Shown: piece by piece, positions 34,818 through 44,323 of the stretch
How positions within the stretch are numbered: position 1 is the first letter of the stretch
Layout of the letters: the number at the start of each line of letters is the position of its first letter
Assembly: GCA_002395235.1 (NCBI GenBank)
Contig: DGWK01000011.1
Span: 1 to 64,000, forward strand
Length of the DNA stretch: 64,000 bases
Direction of reading: 5' to 3'
Source: Lachnospiraceae bacterium UBA4260
GTDB lineage: Bacteria > Bacillota > Clostridia > Lachnospirales > Lachnospiraceae
Made by a program: the position numbers and the translations under genes
Notes under the pieces: model-generated
Seen by the model: only the letters and a program-made list of their open reading frames with translations
What the model was told of the DNA's origin: nothing
The model's database searches: none

Positions 34818-35447
34818 ATGGCTAAAATCGTAATTATGGACCACCCGTTGATCAAGCATAAGATCGGACTGATCCGCCGCAAAGAGATCGGAACAAAGGA
34901 GTTCCGTGAGACGATCGGTGAGATCGCTATGCTCGAGTGCTATGAGGCGACCAGACAGCTGGAGCTGGAGGATGTTGAGATCGAGACCCCGATCTGCAAG
35001 ACGACCGTACAGGAGATCAAGGGCAAGAAGCTCGCGGTTGTTCCGATCCTCAGAGCGGGACTGGGCATGGTAGACGGCATGCTGACAATGATCCCTGCGG
35101 CCAAGGTCGGACATATCGGCCTCTACAGAGATCCCGAGACGCTGGCTCCGGTCGAGTATTACTGCAAGCTTCCGGCTGACAGCGCGGAGAGAGAGATCTT
35201 TGTTGTCGACCCCATGCTCGCGACAGGCGGCTCCGCTCTGGCGGCGGTCGAGCTCCTCAAGAAGCACGGCTGCAAGAAGCTGCACTTTTTGTGCATCATC
35301 GCGGCGCCCGAGGGCGTCAAGGCCTTCGCGGAGGCACATCCCGATGTAGACCTCTATATCGGCGCGCTGGATGACCATCTCAACGACCACGGATACATCG
35401 TTCCCGGACTGGGCGATGCGGGCGACAGAATCTTCGGAACCAAGTAA
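34818..35447 (+). CDS. upp: Uracil phosphoribosyltransferase
   Basis: 209 residues, normal length. It converts uracil and PRPP to UMP. Typical motifs are [24 protein letters not shown], the PRPP-binding [11 protein letters not shown] near 133-143, and the C-terminal uracil site [21 protein letters not shown] precedes the ATG. It sits with comEB and prs, a pyrimidine/PRPP neighbourhood. Confidence 0.96.
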   Translation: MAKIVIMDHPLIKHKIGLIRRKEIGTKEFRETIGEIAMLECYEATRQLELEDVEIETPICKTTVQEIKGKKLAVVPILRAGLGMVDGMLTMIPAAKVGHIGLYRDPETLAPVEYYCKLPADSAEREIFVVDPMLATGGSALAAVELLKKHGCKKLHFLCIIAAPEGVKAFAEAHPDVDLYIGALDDHLNDHGYIVPGLGDAGDRIFGTK

Positions 35448-35487
35448 ACCGGCGGCAGGATTTTCCCTGCAAGGAGCAGAGAAACCC

Positions 35488-35525
35488 GCACGCGGCCGGG
35501 CAGTCCGTTTCCGCGTGCCTTGAAC
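35488..35525 (+). repeat. Hairpin related to the leader element, upstream of comEB
   Basis: GCACGCGG (35488-35495) and CCGCGTGC (35511-35518) form an 8-bp stem followed by CTTGAAC. The CCCGCACGCGGC block and the CCTTGAA end match the ddl/plsC leaders, but the stem between them differs. Confidence 0.55.
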
Positions 35526-35539
35526 GACAGGGGGTAATT

Positions 35540-36037
35540 ATGGCAGTCAAAATGACCGGCAAGAGAAATGATTATATCACATGGGACGAGTACTTCATGG
35601 GCGTGGCACAGTTGTCGGCCCTTCGCTCGAAGGATCCCAGCACGCAGGTCGGATCCTGCATCGTGAGCAGTTCGCACAAGATCCTTTCCATGGGATACAA
35701 CGGATTTCCTTCCGGCTGCTCGGACGATGATTTCCCCTGGGCGAGAGAGGGAGATACTCTGGAGACCAAATATGCCTTTGTCACCCACAGTGAACTCAAC
35801 GCGATCCTGAATTACCGCGGCGGAAGCCTGGAGGGGTCCACCCTCTATGTGTCGCTCTTTCCCTGCAATGAGTGCGCGAAGGCGATCATTCAGAGCGGAA
35901 TCCGCACGGTCGTCTACGACAGCGACAAATACGCGACGTCGGATACGACGATCGCCAGCAAGAGAATGTTTGACGCGGCGGGCGTGAGATATTATCAGTA
36001 TCAGAGGACCGGCAGAAAGGTCGAAGTGGAACTGTAA
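35540..36037 (+). CDS. comEB: Deoxycytidylate deaminase (ComEB-like)
   Basis: 165 residues. It deaminates dCMP to dUMP for thymidylate supply. The zinc site is complete: H83-x-E85 in THSEL, and PCNEC with C109 and C112. DPSTQVGSCIV near 32-42 and GYNGFPSGC are also family features. Its leader contains a hairpin related to the repeat family. A bidirectional terminator follows. Confidence 0.93.
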   Translation: MAVKMTGKRNDYITWDEYFMGVAQLSALRSKDPSTQVGSCIVSSSHKILSMGYNGFPSGCSDDDFPWAREGDTLETKYAFVTHSELNAILNYRGGSLEGSTLYVSLFPCNECAKAIIQSGIRTVVYDSDKYATSDTTIASKRMFDAAGVRYYQYQRTGRKVEVEL

Positions 36038-36072
36038 AAAGCGGGCACAGACTTGGAATGATATCAAAAAGG

Positions 36073-36105
36073 GGCATCCACAGTTGTGGATGCCTCTTCT
36101 TTTTA
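36073..36105. terminator. Bidirectional terminator between comEB and prs
   Basis: GGCATCCAC, loop AGTT, GTGGATGCC, followed by TCTTCTTTTT on the plus strand and an AAAAA run before it that gives U's on the minus strand. Confidence 0.88.
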
Positions 36106-36117
36106 CCGGAATTTTTT

Positions 36118-37326
36118 TTACTGGAATTTTACGCCTTCCGCGCGCGCCTTGTTGTAGCGCTCGACGATCCCGAGGATCTTCTCTCTGGGATCGAGCAGGT
36201 CGCTGATGGAACTGTCGTGGTTGAGAGTATCGATGAGGTAAGCGAGATACTTGCTCATGCTGCAGCACATGTACCAGGGGCGGTCCTGCAGTTCGGGTCT
36301 CTGGTAGATCAGGTTGGTAGTGATGATCTTGTCGAATATGCCTTCCGCGTAGGCCTTATCGAATTTCTCGATGCCATCCGTGAAGAGGCCGAAGGTCTCG
36401 CAGATGAAGACTCTGCGGGCCTTGCGCTTCTTGAGGGCGCTTGCCACTTCGAGAATACTGTCGCCGGAGGAGAGCATGTCGTCGATGACGATCATGTCCT
36501 TGCCTTCTACGCTTGAACCGAGGAATTCATGTGCAACAACAGGATTTACGCCATTTACGACGCGGGTGTAGTCGCGGCGCTTGTAGAACATTCCCATGTC
36601 CAGGCCCAGGACGTTCGCGTAGTAGACCGCGCGCTTCATGCCGCCCTCGTCAGGGCTGATGATGAGCATATGGTCGCTGTCGATCTGAAGGTCGCCGACG
36701 CTGCGCAGGAGGCCTTTGATAAACTGATAAGCGGGCTGAACGTTATCAAAGCCGCTGAGCGGAATGGCGTTCATGACGCGGGGGTCATTGGCGTCAAAAG
36801 TGAGGATATTGTCGACGCCCATGCGGACCAGTTCCTGAAGCGCGATCGCGCAGTCAAGGGATTCCCTGGCGGTGCGCTTGTGCTGGCGGCTCTCATAGAG
36901 ATAGGGCATGATCACAGTGATCCTGCGGGCCTTGCCGCCGATGGAGGCAATCACTCTCTTGAGATTCTGGTAGTGATCATCGGGTGACATGTGATTGGTG
37001 ATTCCGAACATCTTATAGGTCTTGCTGTAGTTGACGACGTCCGCGAGAAGATAGAGGTCCATTCCGCGGACGGACTGAGCAAGCACGCCCTTGCCTTCGC
37101 CCGTTCCGAAGCGGGGGAGGTTGCATTCGATGATGTAGGAAGGTCGATTGTAGCCGACATAGGCAAGAGAGTCTTTGTGTTCGCTCTCGCGTTCCGCTCT
37201 CCATCTGGTGAGATAGTAATCAATCTCGGAAGCCATCTCCTCGCACCCGGTGACAGGAATGATCCCGAGTGATCCGGCGGGCATGGTATCCAGATGCCGC
37301 TTGTCGTGTTGTTTGATTGGTTCCAT
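36118..37326 (-). CDS. prs: Ribose-phosphate pyrophosphokinase, long variant
   Basis: 402 residues against about 315 for standard PRPP synthetase. It makes PRPP from ribose-5-phosphate and ATP. Recognisable parts are VNYSKTYKMFGITNHMSPDDHYQNL, MPYLYESRQHKR (ATP region), ISPDEGGMKRA, and a PRPP-binding loop VIDDMLSSGDSI near 276-287 in place of the usual VDDMIDTAGT. The extra length is an N-terminal extension plus changes near the C-terminus. This long form is seen in Clostridia (family knowledge). Regulation may differ from the classic enzyme. Confidence 0.85.
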   Translation of the reverse strand: MEPIKQHDKRHLDTMPAGSLGIIPVTGCEEMASEIDYYLTRWRAERESEHKDSLAYVGYNRPSYIIECNLPRFGTGEGKGVLAQSVRGMDLYLLADVVNYSKTYKMFGITNHMSPDDHYQNLKRVIASIGGKARRITVIMPYLYESRQHKRTARESLDCAIALQELVRMGVDNILTFDANDPRVMNAIPLSGFDNVQPAYQFIKGLLRSVGDLQIDSDHMLIISPDEGGMKRAVYYANVLGLDMGMFYKRRDYTRVVNGVNPVVAHEFLGSSVEGKDMIVIDDMLSSGDSILEVASALKKRKARRVFICETFGLFTDGIEKFDKAYAEGIFDKIITTNLIYQRPELQDRPWYMCCSMSKYLAYLIDTLNHDSSISDLLDPREKILGIVERYNKARAEGVKFQ

Positions 37327-37380
37327 TAGCCGTCCTCGCTTTCTGACTAGTAATGAATGTTTTGGCTGCTGCAGTTTGTC

Positions 37381-38370
37381 TTATTGGTGAGCGGTGTTCC
37401 TCTGCCTGCGCTTCAGAACACGGATGTCGCTTCCTGTCAGTTTGTAGAGCTCATAGTCGTTGGTGATCCTGGAAAAAACGCGGTCCGAGTAGCGGGCCTG
37501 CATCTCCGCAAGGGAGAGATTCGTGGAGATCACTGTCGACTTGCGGCCGATATGGCGCTCATTGAGGCAGGTGAAGAGCTGCGCCGAAATGAACTGATTG
37601 GTCAGTTCCGTGCCGAGATCGTCGATGATCAGAAGATCGCATCCGTAGAGATCGTCGGTAAACTTGCGCAGTTCCTCCTTGGTCCGCACATCGAAGGAGT
37701 ACATGGACAGCCTGTCGAACAGAGCGGCCGCGCTGAAATAGAGGACCGAGTGGCCCGTCTCGAGCAGTTCTTTCGCAATGCAGATCGACAGGAAAGATTT
37801 TCCGGTACCTACTGTACCATATAAATAGAGATTGCGGTATACCTGATCGAACTGCGCGGCCATGCGCCGGCAGGCGGCGGAAGCTATGCGAAAGCGCTTT
37901 AAGTCTTCCCCATGATAATAGCTCTCGGTCAGAATGTCAAAGTTATGTTCTTTTACAAGTTCCCCGAGATGGGAGCTGCTGTAGAGGATCTCGATCTCTT
38001 TCTGTTTGAAGCACCGGCATTTGTTTCCGTCGACGAAACCCGTGTCGCCGCAGAGCGGGCAGTCGGGGCTGACGGTGAGATAATCTTCGGGAAAACCGTG
38101 GGAGACGAGGAGCTGCCTCTTTTTCTCCGCGATCTTTGATAATTCCGGGCGCACCAAAATGGGAGAAGCGGAATTATTCTTCCCCTTTTCTCCCAATCGT
38201 GAATGCAGATATCCCACGGCGATCTCCGAAACCTGTTCCGAGAGTTCCCGGTATTCGGGGATCTTTGCGTACACTTCATCTCTGCGCGCAAGAGAGAGCT
38301 GGTGTCTCCGGCTCTGTTTCTGCATATAGCCGCGCATGATCTCGTCGTACTGTTCTCTGGTCAGTGACAC
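37381..38370 (-). CDS. dnaI: DnaI/DnaC-like helicase loader ATPase
   Basis: 329 residues. An N-terminal region with a zinc motif, CPLCGDTGF then CRCF (about 105-125), precedes an AAA+ domain: Walker A YGTVGTGKSFL near 195 and Walker B LLIIDDLGTE near 255. It fits loaders that place DnaB on DNA; IstB-type proteins share this fold. It lies 15 bp downstream of the dnaD gene on the same strand, which supports a primosomal role. Confidence 0.88.
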   Translation of the reverse strand: MSLTREQYDEIMRGYMQKQSRRHQLSLARRDEVYAKIPEYRELSEQVSEIAVGYLHSRLGEKGKNNSASPILVRPELSKIAEKKRQLLVSHGFPEDYLTVSPDCPLCGDTGFVDGNKCRCFKQKEIEILYSSSHLGELVKEHNFDILTESYYHGEDLKRFRIASAACRRMAAQFDQVYRNLYLYGTVGTGKSFLSICIAKELLETGHSVLYFSAAALFDRLSMYSFDVRTKEELRKFTDDLYGCDLLIIDDLGTELTNQFISAQLFTCLNERHIGRKSTVISTNLSLAEMQARYSDRVFSRITNDYELYKLTGSDIRVLKRRQRNTAHQ

Positions 38371-38385
38371 AAATTCTCCTTTGGG

Positions 38386-39372
38386 TTAGTTGCCCAGAAT
38401 CTCTTTCTCAAGTTCGTCAAAGTCGTATTGATTCTGTTCGAACTGGTTGAACGGATTAGCGGAAGGCTTGACGCCGGAGCCCGAAGAAGGGCGTCCTTTC
38501 CGGCCAAAGCTGGAGACGGCGCGCTCTGCCTGTTTGGGTGTCGTTATGCCGTGCTCGGCCCAGTTGACAGCAACTTTCTGAATGTAGCGGAAATCCTTCT
38601 TGCCTCTGTCGATGCAGTACTGAAGCAGATAATCGATCAGCGCATCCGAGAAATGGAGCTGTTCGGAAATATAGTATACAGATTCCACCTCGCTGGGCGC
38701 AAGAGGTTTTCCGATATACTGCTCAATGACAAACAGAAGCTGAGCCCGCTTCGCGCTGCTGCGGAAGGCTTCAATGGAAGCGGCGTCGGGATGCCGGAAA
38801 GAGGTCCCGCGTCCGGCCGGATCAGACGCATCCTGGCCGGAAACCGTATCCGCGCGGTCTGAGTCCCGGGCGGGAGCAGCATACTGGGAAGAGGCGGCCT
38901 GCTGCGGCGAGGCAGCGACCTGACCGGAAGTCGGATGCTGGGAAGGAATCGCCATAGCCTGGAGCCTTGGGACAGCGGGAGCAGAGCGGACAGTCTCGAC
39001 CTGATCGTCGCGATCCTCCGCGACGCCGTCATTTCCGGCCGTGCCCCTGAAAGGCACGGGATAAGCCTGGCCGCTGCGGCCCGACTGAGGAGAGAGCATG
39101 CGCAGGGACATGAGATCGCCTGCGGCGCTGTACTCGAGCTCAATGAGTCCGCGGCGCTCCCAATAGCGGAGCGAGCGAATGACTTCTCTCTCCGTGTGGT
39201 TGAACCGGTCGGCCATGTCGGGAATGCTGGTGGTCCTGCCTGCATTCATCATGCGAAGAAGATACAGATAGACCTTCAGCTGCGCGTCATTGGCGTCTTT
39301 CATATATTGATCGATAAAAAGATTAGAGACCAGGGTAGAGCCCTGATCGTTTTCGCTGTATATTGTGAACAA
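38386..39372 (-). CDS. dnaD: DnaD-domain primosomal protein
   Basis: 328 residues. The N-terminal part (about 15-100) is winged-helix-like: LKVYLYLLRMMNAGRTTSIPDMADRFNHTEREVIRSLRYWERRGLIEL. A disordered Ala/Ser/Gln-rich linker spans about 110-200. The C-terminal DnaD domain (about 205-285) includes IEQYIGKPLAPSEVESVYYI, and the tail includes GRKGRPSSG. DnaD proteins help DnaA and PriA recruit the helicase loader. Next gene is dnaI. Confidence 0.85.
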   Translation of the reverse strand: MFTIYSENDQGSTLVSNLFIDQYMKDANDAQLKVYLYLLRMMNAGRTTSIPDMADRFNHTEREVIRSLRYWERRGLIELEYSAAGDLMSLRMLSPQSGRSGQAYPVPFRGTAGNDGVAEDRDDQVETVRSAPAVPRLQAMAIPSQHPTSGQVAASPQQAASSQYAAPARDSDRADTVSGQDASDPAGRGTSFRHPDAASIEAFRSSAKRAQLLFVIEQYIGKPLAPSEVESVYYISEQLHFSDALIDYLLQYCIDRGKKDFRYIQKVAVNWAEHGITTPKQAERAVSSFGRKGRPSSGSGVKPSANPFNQFEQNQYDFDELEKEILGN

Positions 39373-39640
39373 TTAACAGACCTCCCGAAAAACAGGCAGA
39401 AAGACGACGTGCAATCATTCAGCACGCGGAGTGCTGAACAGTTAACCCAAGTGGCCGTTGGCATGCTCGGTTTCCGCTCTGATTCGATTATAGTAAGTCC
39501 GCTCAGGTCCGTTTCACAGACCTGCGTCAGGATAGCATAATTTGATAAATGAAGTATAGCATAGGCGGTCGGGGCGTGAAATGGTCATTTTGTCCATAAA
39601 TATCTGAGGAGCCGCGGCAGAGGGACTGCCCCGCCCTGAA

Positions 39641-39757
39641 TGTGGATAATGGGGATAACAGGGAAACATCTCCCGAAGAGCCCGTATTTCGGACCTTTCG
39701 GGAGATGAAGATATCCACAAAGGGCATGCCCCGCAGAGATGGGGATGATGTGGAAAA
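39641..39757. promoter_or_regulatory. Cluster of DnaA-box-like sites around a hairpin
   Basis: The 395-bp murC-dnaD gap holds TGTGGATAA (39641-39649, perfect DnaA box), then TGGGGATAA (one change). ATATCCACA (39711-39719, reverse, one change) and TGTGGAAAA (39749-39757, one change) follow. Between them CATCTCCCGAA (39667-39677) pairs with TTCGGGAGATG (39697-39707). The rest of the gap (39373-39640) shows no gene. DnaA could control dnaD-dnaI here. Confidence 0.5.
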
Positions 39758-39767
39758 GTCGCGGTGT

Positions 39768-41162
39768 TTACTGCCGGGAAACCAGAGAATGTCCTACATC
39801 ATTGATGTTTCCGGCTCCCATGGTTATCACCAAATCATTCTTTCGGCAATTTTTCAGGAGATAATTTTCAATTTCTTCAAAAGTGTCCAGGCACAGGCAG
39901 GGGTGACCGAGCGCTTCGATCTTTTCCGCCAGAGTGTGGGAACTGATCCCGAGGGTGTCGGTCTCTCTGGCCGGGTATATTTTGGCAAGGATGATGTGAT
40001 CCGCCAGTGTAAGGGCCTTCGCAAAATCGTCCATCAGGGCCTTGGTCCTGGTGTAGGTATGGGACTGGAACACACACCAGAGTTCCCTGTGCGGGAAGTT
40101 CTTCGCAGTCCTGAGGGTGGCCTCGATCTCCGTGGGGTGGTGCGCGTAGTCATCGACGACAGTGAAGCCGTTTACGGTTCCCAGGACCTGGAAGCGCCTC
40201 TCGGTTCCCACATATTTTTTCAGGGCGGCTGCCGACGCCGCGCGGTCGATGCCAAGCCGGTCAGCGGCGGCGACCGCTGCCATGGAATTGTACACGTTGT
40301 GCTCGCCGGGGACACTCAGGGAAATGGTCTGTCTGCTGACAGTCCCGTCTTTGCCGCGGGAGCAGAGCGTGTAAGTGGCGTGCGCGTATTCGTCGTAGGT
40401 GATGTCCTCGGGCCAGTAGTCGGCGGACGAATCGGGGCCGTACAGGATGACGTCGCAGGCGAGGGAGCCGCAGATCTGCTCATAGTCGGGGATCTGTGTG
40501 TTGATGATCAGGGCGCCGTCTTCGGGGATCAGCTGCGCGAACTTCCGGAAGGAGCGGCGGATGTCGTCCAGGTCCTTGAAGAAGTCCAGGTGGTCCGCGT
40601 CGATGTCAAGGATGATGCCAATGCCGGGGTACATGTCCAGGAAACTGTTTGTGTACTCGCAGGCTTCGGCGGCAAAATAATCGCTCTGCCCGATCCTGAC
40701 GTTTCCGCCTATGCTGTCCAGTATGCCGCCTATGGAGAGGGTCGGATCGGTTCCCGCCTCCATCATGATCTCCGAGATCATGGAAGTTGTCGTGGTCTTT
40801 CCGTGCGTGCCGCTGATGGCTACGGGATTTTTGTAAGCCCGCATGATCTGGCCCAGGAGAACGGATCTTCCGATGTACGGGATTCCGTTTTCCATGACGG
40901 CGATGTACTCCGGATTGTCCGGGTGGATCGCGGCTGTAAAGACGACCAGGTCGATGTCGGGAGTGATATTCTCTTTCTTCTGGCCGATGATGACGCGGAT
41001 CCCGTCAGCGGCGAGGTCGTCGGTGATGGAAGAAGCGGCGCGGTCGGAACCGGACACGCGGAAGCCTTTGCTTCTGAGGATCCGCGCGAGGCCGCTCATG
41101 GAGATCCCGCCGATTCCGGAGAAGTAGACGTGGATCGGTTTATTAAAATCGAGCTGATACAT
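39768..41162 (-). CDS. murC: UDP-N-acetylmuramate--L-alanine ligase
   Basis: 464 residues. It adds L-Ala to UDP-MurNAc in the cytoplasm. The start at 41162 follows AGGAGG; a longer frame to 41243 has no support. Motifs are FSGIGGISMSGLA (15-27), ATP loop SGTHGKTTTTSM (118-129), ACEYTNSFL near 195, and DDYAHHPTEIEATL near 335. It is transcribed towards dnaD-dnaI and is divergent from glgC. Confidence 0.95.
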   Translation of the reverse strand: MYQLDFNKPIHVYFSGIGGISMSGLARILRSKGFRVSGSDRAASSITDDLAADGIRVIIGQKKENITPDIDLVVFTAAIHPDNPEYIAVMENGIPYIGRSVLLGQIMRAYKNPVAISGTHGKTTTTSMISEIMMEAGTDPTLSIGGILDSIGGNVRIGQSDYFAAEACEYTNSFLDMYPGIGIILDIDADHLDFFKDLDDIRRSFRKFAQLIPEDGALIINTQIPDYEQICGSLACDVILYGPDSSADYWPEDITYDEYAHATYTLCSRGKDGTVSRQTISLSVPGEHNVYNSMAAVAAADRLGIDRAASAAALKKYVGTERRFQVLGTVNGFTVVDDYAHHPTEIEATLRTAKNFPHRELWCVFQSHTYTRTKALMDDFAKALTLADHIILAKIYPARETDTLGISSHTLAEKIEALGHPCLCLDTFEEIENYLLKNCRKNDLVITMGAGNINDVGHSLVSRQ

Positions 41163-41363
41163 AGGCCCTCCTGATATGTTTAGTAATGCTTTTTTTTGAG
41201 TATTTTCGTTGTCGCCTGTATCATACAATAAGAAATCTTTCAAGTCAAAGGCGTATACAATTATGCGGCCCCAACAGAAAATTTTCTGGAAATTGTTTGT
41301 TATTCCGAATAAAGATGAATATTTTGATGGATATAATGTACAGTTTCATTTCTGTAAGCGGTG

Positions 41364-41372
41364 TGATATAAT
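41364..41372 (+). promoter_or_regulatory. Extended -10 promoter of the glg operon
   Basis: TGATATAAT, an extended -10 with perfect TATAAT, about 67 bp before glgC. The -35 TTTCAT at 41344-41349 is weak. Another TATAAT lies at 41332-41337. Confidence 0.5.
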
Positions 41373-41438
41373 ATTCTTGCAAAATTGTATACGTTATTTT
41401 GTAAAGGATTTTGCAAAAACCATACCAGAGGTGGCAAC

Positions 41439-42716
41439 ATGATAGTTAAGAAAGAAATGATTGCTATGCTGCTTGCAGGCGGCCAGGGGAGCAGACTTGG
41501 AATTCTTACATCGAACATGGCTAAACCGGCGGTATCCTTCGGCGGAAAGTACAGGATCATTGACTTCCCGCTGAGCAACTGCATCAATTCAGGTGTGGAT
41601 ACGGTCGGCGTTCTTACGCAGTATATGCCGCTCAGACTGAACACGCATGTTGGGATCGGAATTCCGTGGGACCTCGATAAGAACGTGGGCGGAGTCTCGG
41701 TACTCTCTCCTTATGAGCAGATGCGGCATACGGAGTGGTACACGGGAACGGCTAACGCGATTTATCAGAATCTCGCATATATGGAGAGTTTCAACCCGGA
41801 CTATGTGCTGATTCTGTCGGGCGATCATATCTACAAGATGGATTATGAGGCCATGTTGGACTTCCACAAGGAGAACAACGCGGACGTCACCATCGCTGTC
41901 ATGCCCGTCCCTATGGAGGAGGCAAGCCGTTTCGGAATCATGATCACTGACGAGAACAAGAAGATCGTTGATTTTGAGGAGAAGCCGGCGCATCCGCGCA
42001 GCAATCTCGCTTCCATGGGTATTTACATATTCAACTGGAAGACGCTGAAGGATGCTTTGGTGACCAATAAAGATCAGCCTCATCTTGATTTCGGTAAACA
42101 TATTATTCCGTATTGTCGTGACAACGGATCTCCTCTCTATGCGTACGAGTTTAACGGATACTGGAAGGATGTCGGGACCCTGACCTCCTATTGGGAAGCC
42201 AATATGGAGCTTATAGACATCGTTCCGGAGTTTAATCTGTACGAAGAGTACTGGAAGATCTACACGAACAGCACGTCTAATGTGCCGCAGTATTTTGGCA
42301 CAGAGAGTACTGCAGAGCGGACGATCATCGGTGAAGGAACTGAGGTTTACGGCAAGGTCTACAATTCTGTGATCGGTTGTGACGTGACGATCGGAAAGGG
42401 CGCGGAAGTGAGGGATTCCATCCTCATGAACGGGACCAAGGTCGGAGAAGGCTGCAGGCTTTACAAAGTCATTGCTGCCGAAGACGTCACGATCGGGGAC
42501 AGAGCGGTCCTTGGCGAGGGTTACGATATACCCAATGACACAAGACCTGATATTTACAGAGAAGGTATCGTAACACTGGGAGAAGGAACTGTGATCCCGG
42601 CCGGCGTCAGCATCGGAAAGAACGTGATGATTTCCGGTGTCACCACGGCAGAGGATTACCCCGGCAGCAGGCTTGAGAGCGGCAAAACTCTGGTGAAAGA
42701 AGGTGACGCGGAATGA
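41439..42716 (+). CDS. glgC: Glucose-1-phosphate adenylyltransferase, catalytic subunit
   Basis: 425 residues. It makes ADP-glucose for glycogen. The start at 41439 follows GAGGTGG. Features are [13 protein letters not shown] near 9-21, [19 protein letters not shown], the substrate region [10 protein letters not shown], and a left-handed beta-helix with [12 protein letters not shown]. It overlaps glgD by four bases (ATGA), so the two are cotranslated. Confidence 0.95.
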   Translation: MIVKKEMIAMLLAGGQGSRLGILTSNMAKPAVSFGGKYRIIDFPLSNCINSGVDTVGVLTQYMPLRLNTHVGIGIPWDLDKNVGGVSVLSPYEQMRHTEWYTGTANAIYQNLAYMESFNPDYVLILSGDHIYKMDYEAMLDFHKENNADVTIAVMPVPMEEASRFGIMITDENKKIVDFEEKPAHPRSNLASMGIYIFNWKTLKDALVTNKDQPHLDFGKHIIPYCRDNGSPLYAYEFNGYWKDVGTLTSYWEANMELIDIVPEFNLYEEYWKIYTNSTSNVPQYFGTESTAERTIIGEGTEVYGKVYNSVIGCDVTIGKGAEVRDSILMNGTKVGEGCRLYKVIAAEDVTIGDRAVLGEGYDIPNDTRPDIYREGIVTLGEGTVIPAGVSIGKNVMISGVTTAEDYPGSRLESGKTLVKEGDAE

Positions 42717-43831
42717 GGGCGGTAGGAATTATCTTAGCCGGCGGAAACAGCAAGCGGATGAAGGAGTTGTCAAAAAAGAGAGCTGTGTGCGCAATGCCCG
42801 TCGCAGGCAGTTATCGCAGCATTGATTTTGCACTCAGCAACATGGAGCATTCCAGAATCCAGAAGGTAGCTGTCCTTACGCAGTATAATTCCAGAAGTCT
42901 GAATGAGCACCTGGCATCGTCCAAATGGTGGGACTTCGGACGCAAGCAGGGAGGCCTGTTCCTCTTTACTCCTTCCTTCGCGGACGCCAGCAGTCAGTGG
43001 TACCGAGGAACAGCTGACGCGATCGCACAGAATATCAGTTTTCTTAAGACATCACACGAGCCGTACGTGGTCATCACATCCGGTGACTGTGTCTACAAGA
43101 TGGACTACAACGAAGTCCTTGAATACCATGTGGAGAAGAGAGCGGATATCACTGTCGTGGTCAAAGAAATGCCGGAAAACTTTAATGTGGAACGGTATGG
43201 CACAGTGCAGATGGACGCGGACGGACGGATCCGGGAATTCGTGGAGAAGCCCGTTGTCGCTCAGTACAACACGATTTCATGCGGAATCTATGTGATCAGA
43301 AGGCGATTGCTGATAGAACTTCTTGAGAAGAGCATGGAAGAGAACCGATATGATCTGGTTCAGGATATCCTTATTCGCTACAGGGGCCTGAAGAGAATCT
43401 ACGGGTATAAGCTGCACAACTATTGGAGCAATATTGCGACTGTTGAGGATTATTACAGGACGAATATGGATTTTCTTAATCCGGAGATCAAGGATTATTT
43501 CTTCAAACAGTATCCGGACGTTCACTCGAAGGTCGCGGACCTTCCTCCCGCCAAGTACAATGTGGGAGTACACATCAAAAACAGCCTTCTGTCAAGCGGA
43601 TGTATAGTGAACGGCACGGTAGAGAATTCTGTATTGTTCCAGCAGGTCTATGTTGGCAATAATTGTGTAATTAGGAATTCACTCATTTTGAATGATGTTT
43701 ACATCGGAGACAACACTATAATTGAGAACTGCATCGTGGAGAGCGGCGACACCATTCAGGCAAATTCCTGTTACAAAGGTGAAAATGGTATAAGGATCGT
43801 GGTGGAAAAAGGCGAACGTTATACCATTTAG
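42713..43831 (+). CDS. glgD: Glucose-1-phosphate adenylyltransferase, GlgD subunit
   Basis: 372 residues. GlgD pairs with GlgC and modulates it. It resembles GlgC but has changed catalytic positions: [37 protein letters not shown], with [13 protein letters not shown] in place of [10 protein letters not shown]. The C-terminal beta-helix is shorter. The start overlaps the glgC stop. Confidence 0.93.
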   Translation: MRAVGIILAGGNSKRMKELSKKRAVCAMPVAGSYRSIDFALSNMEHSRIQKVAVLTQYNSRSLNEHLASSKWWDFGRKQGGLFLFTPSFADASSQWYRGTADAIAQNISFLKTSHEPYVVITSGDCVYKMDYNEVLEYHVEKRADITVVVKEMPENFNVERYGTVQMDADGRIREFVEKPVVAQYNTISCGIYVIRRRLLIELLEKSMEENRYDLVQDILIRYRGLKRIYGYKLHNYWSNIATVEDYYRTNMDFLNPEIKDYFFKQYPDVHSKVADLPPAKYNVGVHIKNSLLSSGCIVNGTVENSVLFQQVYVGNNCVIRNSLILNDVYIGDNTIIENCIVESGDTIQANSCYKGENGIRIVVEKGERYTI

Positions 43832-43845
43832 AAATGGAGAACGCT

Positions 43846-44136
43846 ATGCAGGTGACGGATGTAAGAGTTAGAAGAATTGCCAAAGAAGGCAAAATGAAGG
43901 CAGTCGTCTCTATTACTATCGATCATGTTTTCGTTGTACACGATATCAAGGTCATCGAGGGTGAAAAAGGACTCTTTATTGCCATGCCGAGCAAGAAGTC
44001 GGCAGACGGCGAGTATAGAGACATAGCCCATCCCATCAATACAGATACCAGAGCAATGCTTGAGAGCATTATCCTGGAAGAGTATGAAAGAAGTGCATTG
44101 CAGGAAGATAACTCATCTACAGGTACGACAGCATAG
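43846..44136 (+). CDS. spoVG: SpoVG family RNA-binding regulator
   Basis: 96 residues. The start [11 protein letters not shown] at 43846 follows GGAG; the frame extends to 43834 but without support. SpoVG acts as a pleiotropic nucleic-acid-binding regulator in Firmicutes. [22 protein letters not shown] and [10 protein letters not shown] are diagnostic. It sits just after glgD and a terminator follows. Confidence 0.94.
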   Translation: MQVTDVRVRRIAKEGKMKAVVSITIDHVFVVHDIKVIEGEKGLFIAMPSKKSADGEYRDIAHPINTDTRAMLESIILEEYERSALQEDNSSTGTTA

Positions 44137-44181
44137 CATCGCACGGAAATCTATCTAAATAGCTGAATATCGAATCTATGG

Positions 44182-44230
44182 AAAGTATCGCCGCGTGCCT
44201 GGCTAAAGACCCGCGCCGATACTTTTCTTG
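44182..44230 (+). terminator. Terminator after spoVG
   Basis: AAAGTATCG (44182-44190) pairs with CGATACTTT (44217-44225), extended inside by CGCG/CGCG past a mismatch, and is followed by TCTTG. Confidence 0.7.
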
Positions 44231-44323
44231 ACGTTTGGCACAGATTTGTGGTATGTAAGGAAAAGCACAGGGCAAAATACTGATTATTCAAGGCGCGCGC
44301 AGCGGGCCGGTAACGGAGTGAAA

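Noticed and set aside
39373..39767. Chromosomal origin oriC
   Set aside because: DnaA-box-like sites are present, but dnaA and dnaN are absent, there is no clear AT-rich unwinding region, and the strand bias of genes does not switch here. I kept it only as a DnaA-linked regulatory site.
44286..44312. Inverted partial copy of the leader hairpin before pth
   Set aside because: The reverse strand reads CGCGCGCCTTGAAT, similar to the element end, but the stem is imperfect and the match is short GC-rich sequence.
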